NCBI RefSeq assembly: GCF_000718775.1
Contig: NZ_JOCB01000074.1
Location: 1 to 64,000, forward strand
Reading direction: 5' to 3'
DNA from: Streptomyces sp. NRRL S-31
Lineage (GTDB): Bacteria; Actinomycetota; Actinomycetes; Streptomycetales; Streptomycetaceae
DNA: 64,000 nucleotides
A program made the position numbers and the translations under genes. Shown here in pieces: positions 1 to 10,278 of this stretch; position 1 is the first letter of the stretch; each line of letters begins with the position of its first letter. The notes under the pieces were generated by a model. It had not been told where the DNA came from, ran no database searches, and saw nothing but the letters and a program-made list of their open reading frames with translations.

Positions 1-281
1 GTTGGGGAGAGGGGGAAGAGGGGGTGGAGGGAGGACGGAGGGAGGGCGGGGAGGGGGTGGAGAGGTCCTGACACGGTCCCCGGATTACCATTAAGTCGAT
101 AAATGTCCGGTATTACGATGTGATCAAAAGTATGCCGGTCATGATCCGATACCGCCCAGGCTGGACCGGTGGGCGCTATCGGTGATCGAAACAGGACCGG
201 ATACGCTGACTTGAGTGATGGCAGCGACCTATCGACAAACCGTGTAATCGCCAGCAGACACCAGCAGACAGGAGACCCCTC
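1..281. other. non-coding region upstream of the polyprenyl synthase gene
   Basis: No plausible gene. The first 65 bases are almost entirely purines on the + strand. They are followed by an unusually AT-rich stretch (about 80-160) for this genome, which is the likely promoter area for the gene starting at 282. Just before the start there is a direct repeat of CCAGCAGACA (251-260 and 261-270) and a GGAGA ribosome binding site. I could not assign -35/-10 boxes with confidence. Confidence 0.5.
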
Positions 282-1292
282 GTGACCGTCGTCGGGCCGT
301 TCGGGCTGAGCGTGCGGGACCAGGCTCTGGAAGCCGATGTCCAGGCCGGATTGGCGGCTGTCGAGGAAGGCTTGCTCGAGGCCACCAAGAGCGAGGTCCC
401 GTTCATCACCGAGGCCGCGCAGCACCTCGTACGGGCCGGCGGGAAGCGTTTCAGGCCACTGCTGGTGATGCTCGCGGCCCAGTTCGGTGACCGATACGCG
501 CCGGGCATCGTGCCGTCGGCCGTCGTCGTGGAGCTGACCCACCTCGCCACGCTGTACCACGACGACGTGATGGACGAGGCTGCCGTGCGGCGCGGCGTGG
601 ACAGCGCCAACACCCGCTGGGGCAACTCCGTCGCGGTCCTCACCGGCGACTTCCTCTTCGCCCGCGCCTCCCAGATCCTCGCCGACCTCGGCCCGGAGGC
701 GGTCCGGGTGCAGGCGCTGGCGTTCGAACGGCTGGTCACCGGCCAGATCCTGGAGACCGCGGGCCCCTCGGACGGACGCGACCCGGTCGAGCACTACCTG
801 GACGTGCTCGGCGGCAAGACGGGCTCCCTGGTGGCGGTGTCGTGCCGGTTCGGCGCGATGATGTCCGGCGCCGACGAGAGGGTCGTCGACGTGCTCACCC
901 AGTACGGCGAACGGCTCGGTGTCGCCTTCCAGCTCGCGGACGACGTCCTGGACATCGCCTCCGACTCCCACGAGTCCGGCAAGACCCCGGGCACCGACCT
1001 GCGCGAGGGCATCCCGACCCTGCCGGTGCTCCGGCTGCGCGAGCGGGCCGCCCGGCTGGAGCTGGCCGAGGACATCGCGCTCTGCGAGCTGCTGGACTCC
1101 GACCTCAGCGACGACGCCCGGCACGCCGAGGCGCTGGCCGCGCTGCGTGCGCACCCCGCGCTGGAGCAGGCCCGCCGCGACACCGTCCGGTACGCGGAGG
1201 AGGCGCGGGCCGCGCTGGCCCCGCTGCGCGAGTGCGACGCCAAGGCCGCGCTGATCGAACTGTGCGACGCGGTGGTGCACCGCGCCGGCTGA
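282..1292 (+). CDS. polyprenyl diphosphate synthase (GrcC/IspB family)
   Basis: Long-chain trans-prenyltransferase that condenses isopentenyl diphosphate onto an allylic primer, probably making the side chain of menaquinone. It has both aspartate-rich motifs of the family: DDVMD near residues 94-98 and DDVLD near 219-223. The substrate-binding GGKRFRP stretch lies near residue 53. The length, 336 residues, is normal for octa/heptaprenyl synthases. The GTG start is preceded by GGAGA. It stands alone with AT-rich DNA upstream. A respiratory quinone role fits the nuo operon downstream, but that link is inferred. Chain length cannot be read from the sequence. Confidence 0.93.
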   Translation: MTVVGPFGLSVRDQALEADVQAGLAAVEEGLLEATKSEVPFITEAAQHLVRAGGKRFRPLLVMLAAQFGDRYAPGIVPSAVVVELTHLATLYHDDVMDEAAVRRGVDSANTRWGNSVAVLTGDFLFARASQILADLGPEAVRVQALAFERLVTGQILETAGPSDGRDPVEHYLDVLGGKTGSLVAVSCRFGAMMSGADERVVDVLTQYGERLGVAFQLADDVLDIASDSHESGKTPGTDLREGIPTLPVLRLRERAARLELAEDIALCELLDSDLSDDARHAEALAALRAHPALEQARRDTVRYAEEARAALAPLRECDAKAALIELCDAVVHRAG

Positions 1293-1571
1293 TCCGGCCG
1301 GCCCGGCTGACCCCGGCTGACGGTCGCCGCCGGACACCCATTCGGACGGCACCGTCCCCCGCGACCCCTACGGGTCGGCGGAGGCGGAGCCGTCGTGTGT
1401 CATACCGCAGACGTAGACGGAGTTGCCTCCGAGGGCTGACGCTTCGCCTCGGCCGATTTGGTCATATGGATGCCACGGAAATCACCACTCCTCACCGATT
1501 CGGGTGAGAATGGCGGCTCAGGGTTGACCAGCGTGAGAACAGCCGCCGCCGACGACGGAGGTAAGGCACAC

Positions 1572-2771
1572 ATGGCACCGTACGAATCCGACGACGCAGT
1601 GGGCGCCGCACGGGACGAGGACTCGCGCTCCGGCCGGCGCAAGGCCGCCCGGTACGCCGTGCCGGTCGCGGTGGTGGGAGTGGCGGCGGCCACGATCGGG
1701 CTCGTCCCGGCGCTCGCCGACTCCGGCGACCCCGACCTGCCGAAGATCAGCGCCCGGCAGCTCATCGAGAAGATGTCCGAATCGGACGTGCAGCAGCTGT
1801 CCGGCACCGTGAAGATCAGCACCGACCTCGGCCTGCCCGACCTCGGCGGACTGGAGGACGGCCTGCTCTCCGGGACGGCCCAGGGCTCCGGCGACGGCTC
1901 CTCCGCCGACCCGCGGTCCAAGCTGACCGAGCTGGTCTCCGGCACGCACACCCTGCGCGTCGCCGCTGACGGCCCGGACCGGCAGAAGCTGTCCCTGGTG
2001 GAGCGCGGCGCCGAGTACAGCCTGATCCACCACGGCAAGGACGTCTGGGGCTACGACAGCAAGAGCAACGAGGTCTACCACGGCACCGCGGCCGAGTCCG
2101 GCAAGGACCACCGGACCGAGCCGTCGGCCACGCCCAAGGACTTCGCCGACGAGGCCCTGAAGGCGGTGGACGACACCACCTCCGTCACCGTCGACGGCAC
2201 CGCGCAGGTCGCCGGACGCGACGCCTACAAGCTGCTGATCAAGCCCAGGCAGTCCGGCACCACGGTCGGCGCGATCAGCATCGCCGTGGACGCCCGGACG
2301 TGGATGCCGCTCAAGTTCACGCTGACCCCGAGGAGCGGCGGCGCCGCCGTGGTCGACGCCGGCTTCACCCAGCTCTCCCTGGCCCGGCCGGCCGCCTCCA
2401 CCTTCGACTTCACCCCGCCGAAGGGCGCGAAGGTCACCGAGGAGAAGGACGCGGGCAAGGCGCCGGAGCACACCCCGAAGCACGGCGAGGACCTCGCCCG
2501 GGGACTCGACGGGCTGAACGTCCTGGGCGAGGGCTGGACGTCGATCGCCACGTTCGACACCGGCGCCGAGGGCGGCCGGCCGACCGGTTCCCAGGGCGGC
2601 GACCTCGGCGGCTTCCTCGGCTCGTTCGGTGACCAGGTCTCCGGCAAGTTCGGCAAGGGCACGGTCTTCTCCACCCGCCTGGTCAACGCCCTGGTCACCG
2701 ACGACGGCAAGGTGTACGCCGGCGCGGTGACGAAGGACGCCCTGGTGAAGGCGGCCGACGCGGGGAAGTGA
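1572..2771 (+). CDS. LolA-like secreted or membrane-anchored protein (DUF2092 type)
   Basis: Predicted surface protein of 399 residues. After a charged N-terminus there is one hydrophobic segment (about residues 28-48, ending at PALA), followed by an extracellular region resembling the half-barrel fold of LolA/RseB-like proteins. The start ATG was chosen because GGAGG lies about 8 bases upstream; an in-frame extension to 1458 lacks such a site. No catalytic residues are expected in this family, which binds lipids or lipoproteins. It is followed after 33 bases by an ABC transporter pair and may be its partner; that is inferred from position only. Confidence 0.75.
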   Translation: MAPYESDDAVGAARDEDSRSGRRKAARYAVPVAVVGVAAATIGLVPALADSGDPDLPKISARQLIEKMSESDVQQLSGTVKISTDLGLPDLGGLEDGLLSGTAQGSGDGSSADPRSKLTELVSGTHTLRVAADGPDRQKLSLVERGAEYSLIHHGKDVWGYDSKSNEVYHGTAAESGKDHRTEPSATPKDFADEALKAVDDTTSVTVDGTAQVAGRDAYKLLIKPRQSGTTVGAISIAVDARTWMPLKFTLTPRSGGAAVVDAGFTQLSLARPAASTFDFTPPKGAKVTEEKDAGKAPEHTPKHGEDLARGLDGLNVLGEGWTSIATFDTGAEGGRPTGSQGGDLGGFLGSFGDQVSGKFGKGTVFSTRLVNALVTDDGKVYAGAVTKDALVKAADAGK

Positions 2772-2804
2772 TCCCACCGGGCCCGACGAAGCGAAGGGGA
2801 GCCG

Positions 2805-3803
2805 ATGGACGGACCGGCCGCCGCGGAACGTGACCCGGACGGCGCTCCGGCGCGCGCTCCGGCGCCCGCCCACCCGCCGGTGATCGACACGCGCGGGCTC
2901 ACCAAGCGCTACCGCGGCGGACAGCTCGCCGTGGACGGTCTCGACCTGACCGTCCCGGCGGGCAGCGTCTTCGGCTTCCTCGGCCCGAACGGCTCCGGCA
3001 AGACCACCACCATCCGCATGCTCATGGGCCTGATCGAGCCGACCGCGGGCACGGTCCGGCTGCTCGGCCGGCCCATGCCGAGGGCGTCCCGTGCGGTCCT
3101 TCCCCAGGTGGGCGCCCTCATCGAGGGCCCCGCCCTGTACGGCTTCCTCTCCGGCCGGGACAACCTGCTGCGCTACGACGCCGCCGACCCCACCGCCGAC
3201 CCGCGCACCCGGCACGCGCGCGCGGCGGCCGCGCTGGAACGCGTGGGCCTCGCGTCCGCCGCCGGCAAGAAGGCGAGGGCGTACTCGCTCGGCATGAAGC
3301 AGCGGCTGGGCCTGGCCGCCGCGCTGCTCCAGCCGCGCCGGCTGCTCGTGCTGGACGAGCCCACCAACGGGCTCGACCCGCAGGGCATGCGTGAGATCCG
3401 CGCCCTGATCAGGGAACTGGCCGCGGACGGTACGACCGTCTTCCTCTCCTCCCACCTCCTGGACGAGATCGAGCAGGTCTGCACGCACGCGGCGGTCATG
3501 GCGCAGGGCAGGCTCGTCACCCAGGGACCGGTGGCCGGTCTGGCGGCCGGGGCGCGCGGCCGGCTGGTCGTGACCACCCCGGACGCGGCGGAGGCGACCC
3601 GCGTGCTGAAGGAGCTGGGCGTCGGGGACGTGGCCGCCGACGGCGACCGGGTCACCGGGGAACCGCCCGCCCGGGACCTCGCCGAGGTGACCGCGGCCCT
3701 GGTCGCCGCGGGCGTCCGCGTCCGGGGGCTCACCGTCGAACGGCCCTCGCTGGAGGAGGCTTTCGTGGCGCTGACCGGGGAGGGCTTCGATGTCGCGGGC
3801 TGA
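2805..3803 (+). CDS. ABC transporter ATP-binding protein
   Basis: ATPase subunit of an ABC-2 type exporter, 332 residues. The Walker A motif GPNGSGKT is at about residues 60-67. The signature region reads YSLGMKQRLG and the Walker B region LLVLDEPTNGLDP. It is followed by the H-loop context SSHLLDE, all in the usual order. A C-terminal domain of about 80 residues after the ATPase core is typical of the drug or antibiotic exporter (DrrA/CcmA-like) group. The stop overlaps the start of the permease gene by 14 bases, implying translational coupling. The substrate is unknown. Confidence 0.92.
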   Translation: MDGPAAAERDPDGAPARAPAPAHPPVIDTRGLTKRYRGGQLAVDGLDLTVPAGSVFGFLGPNGSGKTTTIRMLMGLIEPTAGTVRLLGRPMPRASRAVLPQVGALIEGPALYGFLSGRDNLLRYDAADPTADPRTRHARAAAALERVGLASAAGKKARAYSLGMKQRLGLAAALLQPRRLLVLDEPTNGLDPQGMREIRALIRELAADGTTVFLSSHLLDEIEQVCTHAAVMAQGRLVTQGPVAGLAAGARGRLVVTTPDAAEATRVLKELGVGDVAADGDRVTGEPPARDLAEVTAALVAAGVRVRGLTVERPSLEEAFVALTGEGFDVAG

Positions 3804-4671
3804 GTCGGCACCCGCCGCCGTACGCACCCCGAGCCCCCTGTGGGCCTTCGGGCTGCTGCGCAGCGAGGTGGTCGTCACCGTGCGCCGCTGGCGCACGCTC
3901 GCCCTGCTCGGGGTACTGGCCGCGGTGCCGGTGCTGGTCGGGATCGCGGTGCGGATCGAGACGCGGGGCGGCGGTCCGGCGGGCGGTGGCAGCGGCGAGG
4001 GCCCGGCCTTCATCAGCCAGATCACCAACAACGGCCTGTTCCTGGTGTTCACCGCGCTGGCCGCGACCCTGCCGTTCTTCCTGCCGATGGCGGTCGGCGT
4101 CGTCGCCGGGGACGCGATCGCCGGGGAGGCGGGCGCGGGCACCCTGCGCTATCTGCTGGTGGCCCCGGCCGGCCGCACCCGGCTGCTGCTCACCAAGTAC
4201 GCGACGGTGCTGGCCTTCTGTCTGCTGGCCACCCTGGTGGTCGCGGTCTCGGCGCTGATCGTGGGCGCGCTGCTCTTCCCGCTCGGCGAGCTGACGACGA
4301 TCTCCGGCACCCGGATCAGCTTCGCCGAGGGGCTCGGCCGCGCCCTGCTGATCGCCCTGGTCGTCGCGGCCTCACTGGTCGGCGTGGCGGCCGTGGGCCT
4401 GTTCGTGTCGACCCTCACCAACAGCGGCATCGCGGCGATGGCGACCACGGTGGGCCTGCTCATCACCGTGCAGATCGTCGACCAGATACCGCAGTTGCAC
4501 GCGCTCCAGCCCTACTTGTTCTCGCACTGGTGGCTGTCGTTCGCCGACCTGCTGCGCGACCCCGTCTCCTGGGACGACATCGCGCGGAACCTCGGCCTCC
4601 AGGGTCTGTACGCGGCCGTGTTCGGATCGGCGGCCTGGGCGCGGTTCACGGCGAAGGACATCAGCGCCTGA
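3790..4671 (+). CDS. ABC-2 type transporter permease
   Basis: Membrane subunit, 293 residues, with about six hydrophobic segments. The first is near residues 35-52. A large periplasmic-side loop follows (Gly/Ser-rich, near residue 60-75), then a cluster of helices through to the C-terminus. It works with the ATPase encoded immediately upstream, whose end it overlaps. The family exports drugs, lipids or peptides, and no specific substrate can be deduced. No recognisable terminator follows before the convergent reductase gene 35 bases away. Confidence 0.88.
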   Translation: MSRAESAPAAVRTPSPLWAFGLLRSEVVVTVRRWRTLALLGVLAAVPVLVGIAVRIETRGGGPAGGGSGEGPAFISQITNNGLFLVFTALAATLPFFLPMAVGVVAGDAIAGEAGAGTLRYLLVAPAGRTRLLLTKYATVLAFCLLATLVVAVSALIVGALLFPLGELTTISGTRISFAEGLGRALLIALVVAASLVGVAAVGLFVSTLTNSGIAAMATTVGLLITVQIVDQIPQLHALQPYLFSHWWLSFADLLRDPVSWDDIARNLGLQGLYAAVFGSAAWARFTAKDISA

Positions 4672-4706
4672 CACTCCGGGGCGCGTGGCGTTCACGGGGC
4701 GGGCGC

Positions 4707-5303
4707 TCACGAGGCGTCGGCGGTCTCGTACGGGAAGCGGGCGAGGGGCGCGTCCCGCGTGAAGAACGTCTTCGCGCGCGCCAGCGCCTCGGCGTCCTCC
4801 AGGACGTCACCGGGCTTGGTGCCGTTGCCCAGCAGCACTCCGCCGAAGCGCATCCGCAGGTAGGCGGCCGAGTTGCGGAGGGTGCCCGTGTACGGGTCGG
4901 CGACGGACCGCTCGGCGTGCGCCAGCGCGGCGACGCCCCAGAGCGTACGGCCGGCCATCGCCTCCTTGAAGTCGGCACCCGGGGTGCGCAGCCAGGCCGA
5001 CCAGTGGTCCAGGTAGCGCTTGGTGAGGCTGGAGACCGAGTACCAGTACACCGGCGAGGCGATCACGAGGTCCGTGGCCGCCAGCGTGGCGTCCAGCAGC
5101 GTTCCGGCGGGGGTGTCCGAGGCCGGCCGTACGTGGTCGCTGTCGTGCCGCAGGTCGGCGAAGTCGGGCAGCGGTGTGTCGGCCAGGCTGATCCAGCGCT
5201 GTTCGACGTCCGCGGGCAGTTGCTCGGCGGCCCTGCGGGCCAGCAGCTCGGTGTTGCCCTCGGTGCGGGCGCTGCCCAGGACGAAGAGGAAGCGGCGGCT
5301 CAT
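4707..5303 (-). CDS. NADPH-dependent FMN reductase / flavodoxin-like protein
   Basis: Flavodoxin-fold oxidoreductase of 198 residues. The N-terminus has the flavin phosphate loop pattern (GSARTEGNTELLA, about residues 10-22), and ASPVYWYSVSSLTKRYLDHW near residue 85 is the second flavin-binding segment typical of this family. The ATG start is supported by family length; the reading frame stays open far upstream but that part is an artefact. The upstream region is AT-rich and contains an imperfect palindrome (5342-5358, GCATA...TATGC) that could be an operator. Electron acceptor not deducible. Confidence 0.85.
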   Translation of the reverse strand: MSRRFLFVLGSARTEGNTELLARRAAEQLPADVEQRWISLADTPLPDFADLRHDSDHVRPASDTPAGTLLDATLAATDLVIASPVYWYSVSSLTKRYLDHWSAWLRTPGADFKEAMAGRTLWGVAALAHAERSVADPYTGTLRNSAAYLRMRFGGVLLGNGTKPGDVLEDAEALARAKTFFTRDAPLARFPYETADAS

Positions 5304-5496
5304 GGGTCCCCCAGGGGCTTCTTGTTGTACCTCGAACAAAGGCATACGCATCTTATGCACATGCAAGTAGTTTCCACCAGGGGTGGCTGGTGCGAGTCTG
5401 TGACCTCGCGGTGACGTGAGCGGGGGTGCGAGCGGACACACTGGTGAGCAGGACGCGTACGACCGGATCGCGACGCCGGGGGAGTGAGGGACACCG

Positions 5497-6642
5497 ATGG
5501 CTCGACTCAGCTTCGAGAAGAAGCGGGCGCCGCAGCCCGTGGGGTATCCGGCGGCGGTACCCGTGCGGGTGTTCGGCGCCGGGGACGCGTCGGTGGGCGG
5601 GGTGGCGGTCGTGGCGGCGCCGGGTGAGGAGATCCAGCAGGCCGTGCTGAACCACCTCCAGCGCCTGGCCATGAGTGTCGGCACCCCCGTTCGCGCCGTG
5701 ATCCAGGACGACCTCGCGGGCTGCGTGGTCCCGCTGGAGGTCTCGGCGGACGGCTCCAGCCGGGTGACCGGCGAGCCGGTCCGGCTGACCGCGCCGGAGG
5801 CGCCGGGTACGGGGGCCGTGGCGCCGGGGACCGTGCAGGTGCCGACGGGCCGGTTCGGACCCCCTCCGCTGATGAACCCGCGGACCGCGGACACCGCCGG
5901 CACCAGCGGCACCTTCGGGACAACCGGCACCGCCGGCACCAGTGCCACCTTCGAGACAGCCGGCACCGCAAGCACCGCCGAAACCGTCGTACCGGAGAAG
6001 CCCGCCGTCTCGGCCCCGCCGATCTCCCGGCCGGCCTCCTCGCCGTCCTCCCTGCTGTCCCCCTTCGCCGCCCTGCCGCCGGAGCCCCCCGCCGTGCCCG
6101 CCCACACCCCGGCCCGGGGTTTCGACGCGGTGGCCGAGGAGGTGCTCGGGGACGGGCCGCTGACGGAGACCGCCGAGGGGGCGGAACTGCTCGCCGAGCC
6201 GATGCGCCGTCTCAACGAGGCCGTGCGGGCGGGCCGTATCGACACGGCGGCGGAGCTGGCCGACCGGACGCTCGACGAGGCGTCCGCCGTGTTCGGACCG
6301 CACCACGCCGAGGTGCTGCACATCCGTGAGCTGTCCGCCTACATCGCCTACCTGGCCGACGACCCGGTCCGCGCCTGCCGGCTGTCCCTGGACCTCGCCC
6401 GGCTGCGCCGCGGGGCGGGCGACGGGGAGGCCGCCTACGGCAACGTGCGGAGCGCGGCCACCGCGTGGCGCGCGGTGCGCGACCCCGAGGAGGGGCTGCG
6501 GCTGGGCCGCGACCTGATCGAGGTGTGGACGGACCTGGCCGCCGAGCCGGGCCCCGCGGCGGACGACCCGCGCCCGCTGGAGGCCGCCCGCGCCCGCATG
6601 GTCCGCCTGACCGACCGCGCGGCCAAGGCGACCGGAGCCTGA
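5497..6642 (+). CDS. hypothetical protein with helical C-terminal domain
   Basis: Protein of 381 residues, not recognised with certainty. Residues 1-95 form a compact N-terminal region. It is followed by a low-complexity Thr/Ala/Gly linker (about residues 128-165), a Pro/Ser-rich stretch, and a helical C-terminal domain of about 160 residues. The pattern GRIDTAAELADRTLDEA...VLHIRELSAYIAYLADDP resembles tetratricopeptide-like repeats. No signal peptide or membrane segment. It may be a cytoplasmic scaffold. The stop codon lies inside a tandem repeat that extends into the downstream gap. Confidence 0.7.
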   Translation: MARLSFEKKRAPQPVGYPAAVPVRVFGAGDASVGGVAVVAAPGEEIQQAVLNHLQRLAMSVGTPVRAVIQDDLAGCVVPLEVSADGSSRVTGEPVRLTAPEAPGTGAVAPGTVQVPTGRFGPPPLMNPRTADTAGTSGTFGTTGTAGTSATFETAGTASTAETVVPEKPAVSAPPISRPASSPSSLLSPFAALPPEPPAVPAHTPARGFDAVAEEVLGDGPLTETAEGAELLAEPMRRLNEAVRAGRIDTAAELADRTLDEASAVFGPHHAEVLHIRELSAYIAYLADDPVRACRLSLDLARLRRGAGDGEAAYGNVRSAATAWRAVRDPEEGLRLGRDLIEVWTDLAAEPGPAADDPRPLEAARARMVRLTDRAAKATGA

Positions 6643-6733
6643 CGAACCCGACGCCTTCCGGGGCGACCGGAGCCTGACGAACCCGACGCCTTCCGGGGCG
6701 ACCGGAGCCTGACGACCCCGATGCCTCCGGGCG
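6628..6733. repeat. 35-bp tandem repeat spanning a stop codon
   Basis: Two perfect 35-bp units and a third, partly diverged one begin at 6628, 6663 and 6698 (GCGACCGGAGCCTGACGAAC...). The first copy contains the last codons and stop of the upstream gene, so each later copy repeats the same in-frame end. Confidence 0.85.
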
Positions 6734-6738
6734 CGCGG

Positions 6739-7698
6739 TCAGGCGTCCGCCGGAGCCGATACGGCGCTCTCGACGGCGAGGGAGGTCGGTCCGGTGAGCC
6801 GCCGCTGCTGCCTGGAGGTGCGCAGCGCGTCGCCCGTGAGCAGGAACAGCGCGAGCCAGACCAGCGCGAACCCGGCCCACCGCTCGGCCGGCATGGCCTC
6901 GTGGAAGTACACGATGCCGAGCACGAACTGGAAGACCGGGGCCAGGTACTGGAGCAGACCGAGCGTGGACAGGGGCACGCGGATCGCCGCCGCGCCGAAG
7001 CAGATCAGCGGTACGGCGGTGACCAGGCCGGTGGAGGCGAGCAGTGCGGCGTGCCCGGTGCCCTCGGTGGTGAAGCTGCCGTCGCCGTGCGCGGCCAGCC
7101 ACAGCAGGTAGGCGAGCGCCGGCAGGAACTGGATCGCGGTCTCGGCGGCCAGCGACTCCACCCCGCCGAGGGCGACCTTCTTCTTGACCAGCCCGTACGT
7201 GGCGAAGGAGAAGGCGAGGCAGAGCGAGATCCACGGCGGGTGGCCGTAGCCCACGGTCAGGACGACGACGGCGGCGAAGCCGATCGCGACCGCCGCCCAT
7301 TGCACGGGCCGCAGCCGCTCCTTCAGGAGCAGGACGCCCATCGCGATGGTGACCAGCGGGTTGATGAAGTAGCCGAGTGACGCCTCGACGACGTGACCGG
7401 CGTTCACCGCCCAGATGTAGACGCCCCAGTTGACGGTGATCACACCGGCGGCCACGGCGATCAGGGCGAGCCGCCGGGGCTGGCGCAGCAGTTGTCCGGC
7501 CCAGGCCCAGCGGCGGACGAAGAGCAGCGCGGCGCCGACGGCCACGAGGGACCACACCATGCGGTGGGCGAGGATCTCCGCGGCCCCGGCCGGTTTGAGC
7601 AGGGGCCAGAACAGGGGCACCAGCCCCCACATGCCGTAGGCGGCGAAGCCGTTCAGCAGACCTATGCGGTGCTCACCCTCGGACGACGTCCCGGCCAC
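6739..7698 (-). CDS. rarD: EamA-family permease, RarD type
   Basis: Inner-membrane transporter of the drug/metabolite superfamily, 319 residues, with about ten hydrophobic helices. It has the RarD-like opening (GLLNGFAAYGMWGLVPLFW) and the second EamA repeat. The GTG start was chosen because AAGGAGGGGAC precedes it; a longer version from 7743 would start before the ribosome binding site. RarD was first named for chloramphenicol sensitivity, but the natural substrate is not known. Stands alone, convergent with the upstream repeat-bearing gene. Confidence 0.88.
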   Translation of the reverse strand: MAGTSSEGEHRIGLLNGFAAYGMWGLVPLFWPLLKPAGAAEILAHRMVWSLVAVGAALLFVRRWAWAGQLLRQPRRLALIAVAAGVITVNWGVYIWAVNAGHVVEASLGYFINPLVTIAMGVLLLKERLRPVQWAAVAIGFAAVVVLTVGYGHPPWISLCLAFSFATYGLVKKKVALGGVESLAAETAIQFLPALAYLLWLAAHGDGSFTTEGTGHAALLASTGLVTAVPLICFGAAAIRVPLSTLGLLQYLAPVFQFVLGIVYFHEAMPAERWAGFALVWLALFLLTGDALRTSRQQRRLTGPTSLAVESAVSAPADA

Positions 7699-7818
7699 GT
7701 CCCCTCCTTCTCGCTCACGCGTCCGACGCGGACGCGCGAGCACGAAGGTAACGCCGGGCGGCCCCGGCTGTCATGCTCGTATCGCGATACGGTCATGACA
7801 GTCGGGGTGTGCGGCTCC

Positions 7819-8673
7819 TCAGCCCTTGAGCGCGGCGGCGACGGCCTCCGCGAGCGGCGTCGTCGGGCGGCCGGTCAGCCGGGACAGGTCGCCGGAGGAG
7901 ACGACCAGCTCGCCCTTCTCGATCGAGGCGTCCACGCCGGCCAGGATGCCGGCCACCGGCGCGGGCAGCCCGGCGCCGGTCAGGATGCCGGTGAGGGCCT
8001 CCACCGAGACGGGGGTGTAGGCGATCTCCCGGCCGGTCTGCCGGCTCAGCTCGGCCGCGTACTCGGCGAAGCCCCACGCCTCGTCGCCGCCCAGCTCGTA
8101 CGTCGTGTTCTCGTGCCCCTCGCCGGTCAGCACCGCGACCGCCGCGGCGGCGTAGTCGGCGCGCGCGGCCGAGGAGATCCGGCCGTCGCCGGCGGCCTGC
8201 ACGACCGCGTCGTGCGCCAGGACCGGCGCCAGGTTCTCGGTGTAGTTCTCGTGGTACCAGCCGTTGCGCAGCAGGCTGTACGGCAGGCCGGAGGCGCGCA
8301 GCACCTCCTCGGTCGCCCGGTGGTCGTCCGCCAGCGCGGCCGTCAGGCTGCCCGGGGCGCTGGTGTAGGCGAGCAGGGCCACACCGGCCGCCTTCGCGGC
8401 CTCGATGACGACGGTGTGCTGGCCCACCCGGTCGTTGTGGAACTCGTTGCCGGAGATCAGCAGGACCTTGTCCCCGGCGCCGAACAGGCCGTCGAAGGTC
8501 TCGGGCGCGTTGTAGTCGGCGACGGCCAGCCGCACTCCGCGGGCGGCGAGGCCGGCGGCCTTCGCCTCGTCGCGCACGACCGCGGTGATCCGCTCGGCCG
8601 GGACCTTCTCCAGCAACTGCTCCACGACGTGACGGCCGAGGTGTCCGGTGGCTCCGGTGACGACGATGCTCAT
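7819..8673 (-). CDS. NmrA-like NAD(P)-binding oxidoreductase (QorB-like)
   Basis: Atypical short-chain reductase of 284 residues. The N-terminal nucleotide-binding motif TGATGHLG is at about residues 7-14. The rest follows the NmrA/quinone-reductase-2 pattern, with NGWYHENYTENLA near residue 138. It is divergent from an HxlR-type regulator with 92 bases between starts, a typical arrangement in which the regulator controls the reductase in response to quinones or electrophiles. That regulatory link is inferred from family knowledge and the palindrome between them. Confidence 0.88.
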   Translation of the reverse strand: MSIVVTGATGHLGRHVVEQLLEKVPAERITAVVRDEAKAAGLAARGVRLAVADYNAPETFDGLFGAGDKVLLISGNEFHNDRVGQHTVVIEAAKAAGVALLAYTSAPGSLTAALADDHRATEEVLRASGLPYSLLRNGWYHENYTENLAPVLAHDAVVQAAGDGRISSAARADYAAAAVAVLTGEGHENTTYELGGDEAWGFAEYAAELSRQTGREIAYTPVSVEALTGILTGAGLPAPVAGILAGVDASIEKGELVVSSGDLSRLTGRPTTPLAEAVAAALKG

Positions 8674-8737
8674 GATTCGCGAACTCCTTGTGCGGCGGGT
8701 ATGGCACTCACCGTAGGAGCTGCACTGTCGATAAGAA

Positions 8738-8762
8738 AGTACCCACTTTGAAGTAAGGTACT
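8738..8762. promoter_or_regulatory. candidate HxlR operator
   Basis: Inverted repeat AGTACC (8738-8743) / GGTACT (8757-8762) with an AT-rich centre. It lies in the divergent promoter region and ends four bases before the HxlR start codon. GTAC-type palindromes are usual for HxlR/YodB-family regulators. Confidence 0.5.
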
Positions 8763-8765
8763 GGC

Positions 8766-9191
8766 ATGCCGGTAAGCAAGACCGTCGTGGACGCCGAGGC
8801 GATGTGCCCCTACCGCCTCGTCCTGGAGCACGTCACCAGCCGCTGGGGCGTCCTCGTCCTCATCGAACTGCTGGAGAGGCCGTACCGGTTCGGCGAGCTG
8901 CGCCGGGCGATCGGCGGCTACCGCGGGCGGGGGGTCAGCGAGAAGATGCTCACCCAGACCCTCCAGACGCTGGAGCGCGACGGCCTGGTCCACCGGGACG
9001 CCAAGCCGGTCATCCCGCCCCGCGTCGACTACTCGCTCACCGCCCTCGGCCGGGAGGCGGCGGAACAGGTGCGGGGCCTCGCCCGGTGGACGCACGACCG
9101 CCTGGACGAGGTCGAGCGGGCCCGCCACGCCTACGACGAGAGCCGCCGGACGGACGCCGAGGCCCGGGAACCGAAGTCCCGGGCCTCGTGA
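8766..9191 (+). CDS. HxlR-family transcriptional regulator
   Basis: Winged-helix repressor of 141 residues. It has the HxlR signature: a single conserved cysteine near the N-terminus (DAEAMCPYR, residue 15), SRWGVLVLIELLERPYRFGELRRAI for the helix-turn-helix, and SEKMLTQTLQTLERDGLV for the recognition helix and wing. In this family the N-terminal Cys often senses quinones or reactive electrophiles. The divergent reductase gene is the probable target, together with its own gene. Confidence 0.9.
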   Translation: MPVSKTVVDAEAMCPYRLVLEHVTSRWGVLVLIELLERPYRFGELRRAIGGYRGRGVSEKMLTQTLQTLERDGLVHRDAKPVIPPRVDYSLTALGREAAEQVRGLARWTHDRLDEVERARHAYDESRRTDAEAREPKSRAS

Positions 9192-9216
9192 CCGCCGTCG
9201 ACCGGACCGCCGTCGA

Positions 9217-10270
<1,054 letters not shown>

Positions 10271-10278
<8 letters not shown>

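Noticed and set aside
1518..4142. 874-codon open frame on the minus strand
   Set aside because: It lies opposite three well-supported + strand genes (LolA-like, ABC ATPase, permease) and has no family features; a shadow of GC-rich codon usage.
5304..6323. N-terminal extension of the FMN reductase frame
   Set aside because: It runs antisense to the gene at 5497 and has no homologous pattern; the reductase starts at 5303.
7393..8751. 452-codon + strand frame
   Set aside because: Antisense to the RarD and NmrA-like genes; no protein features.
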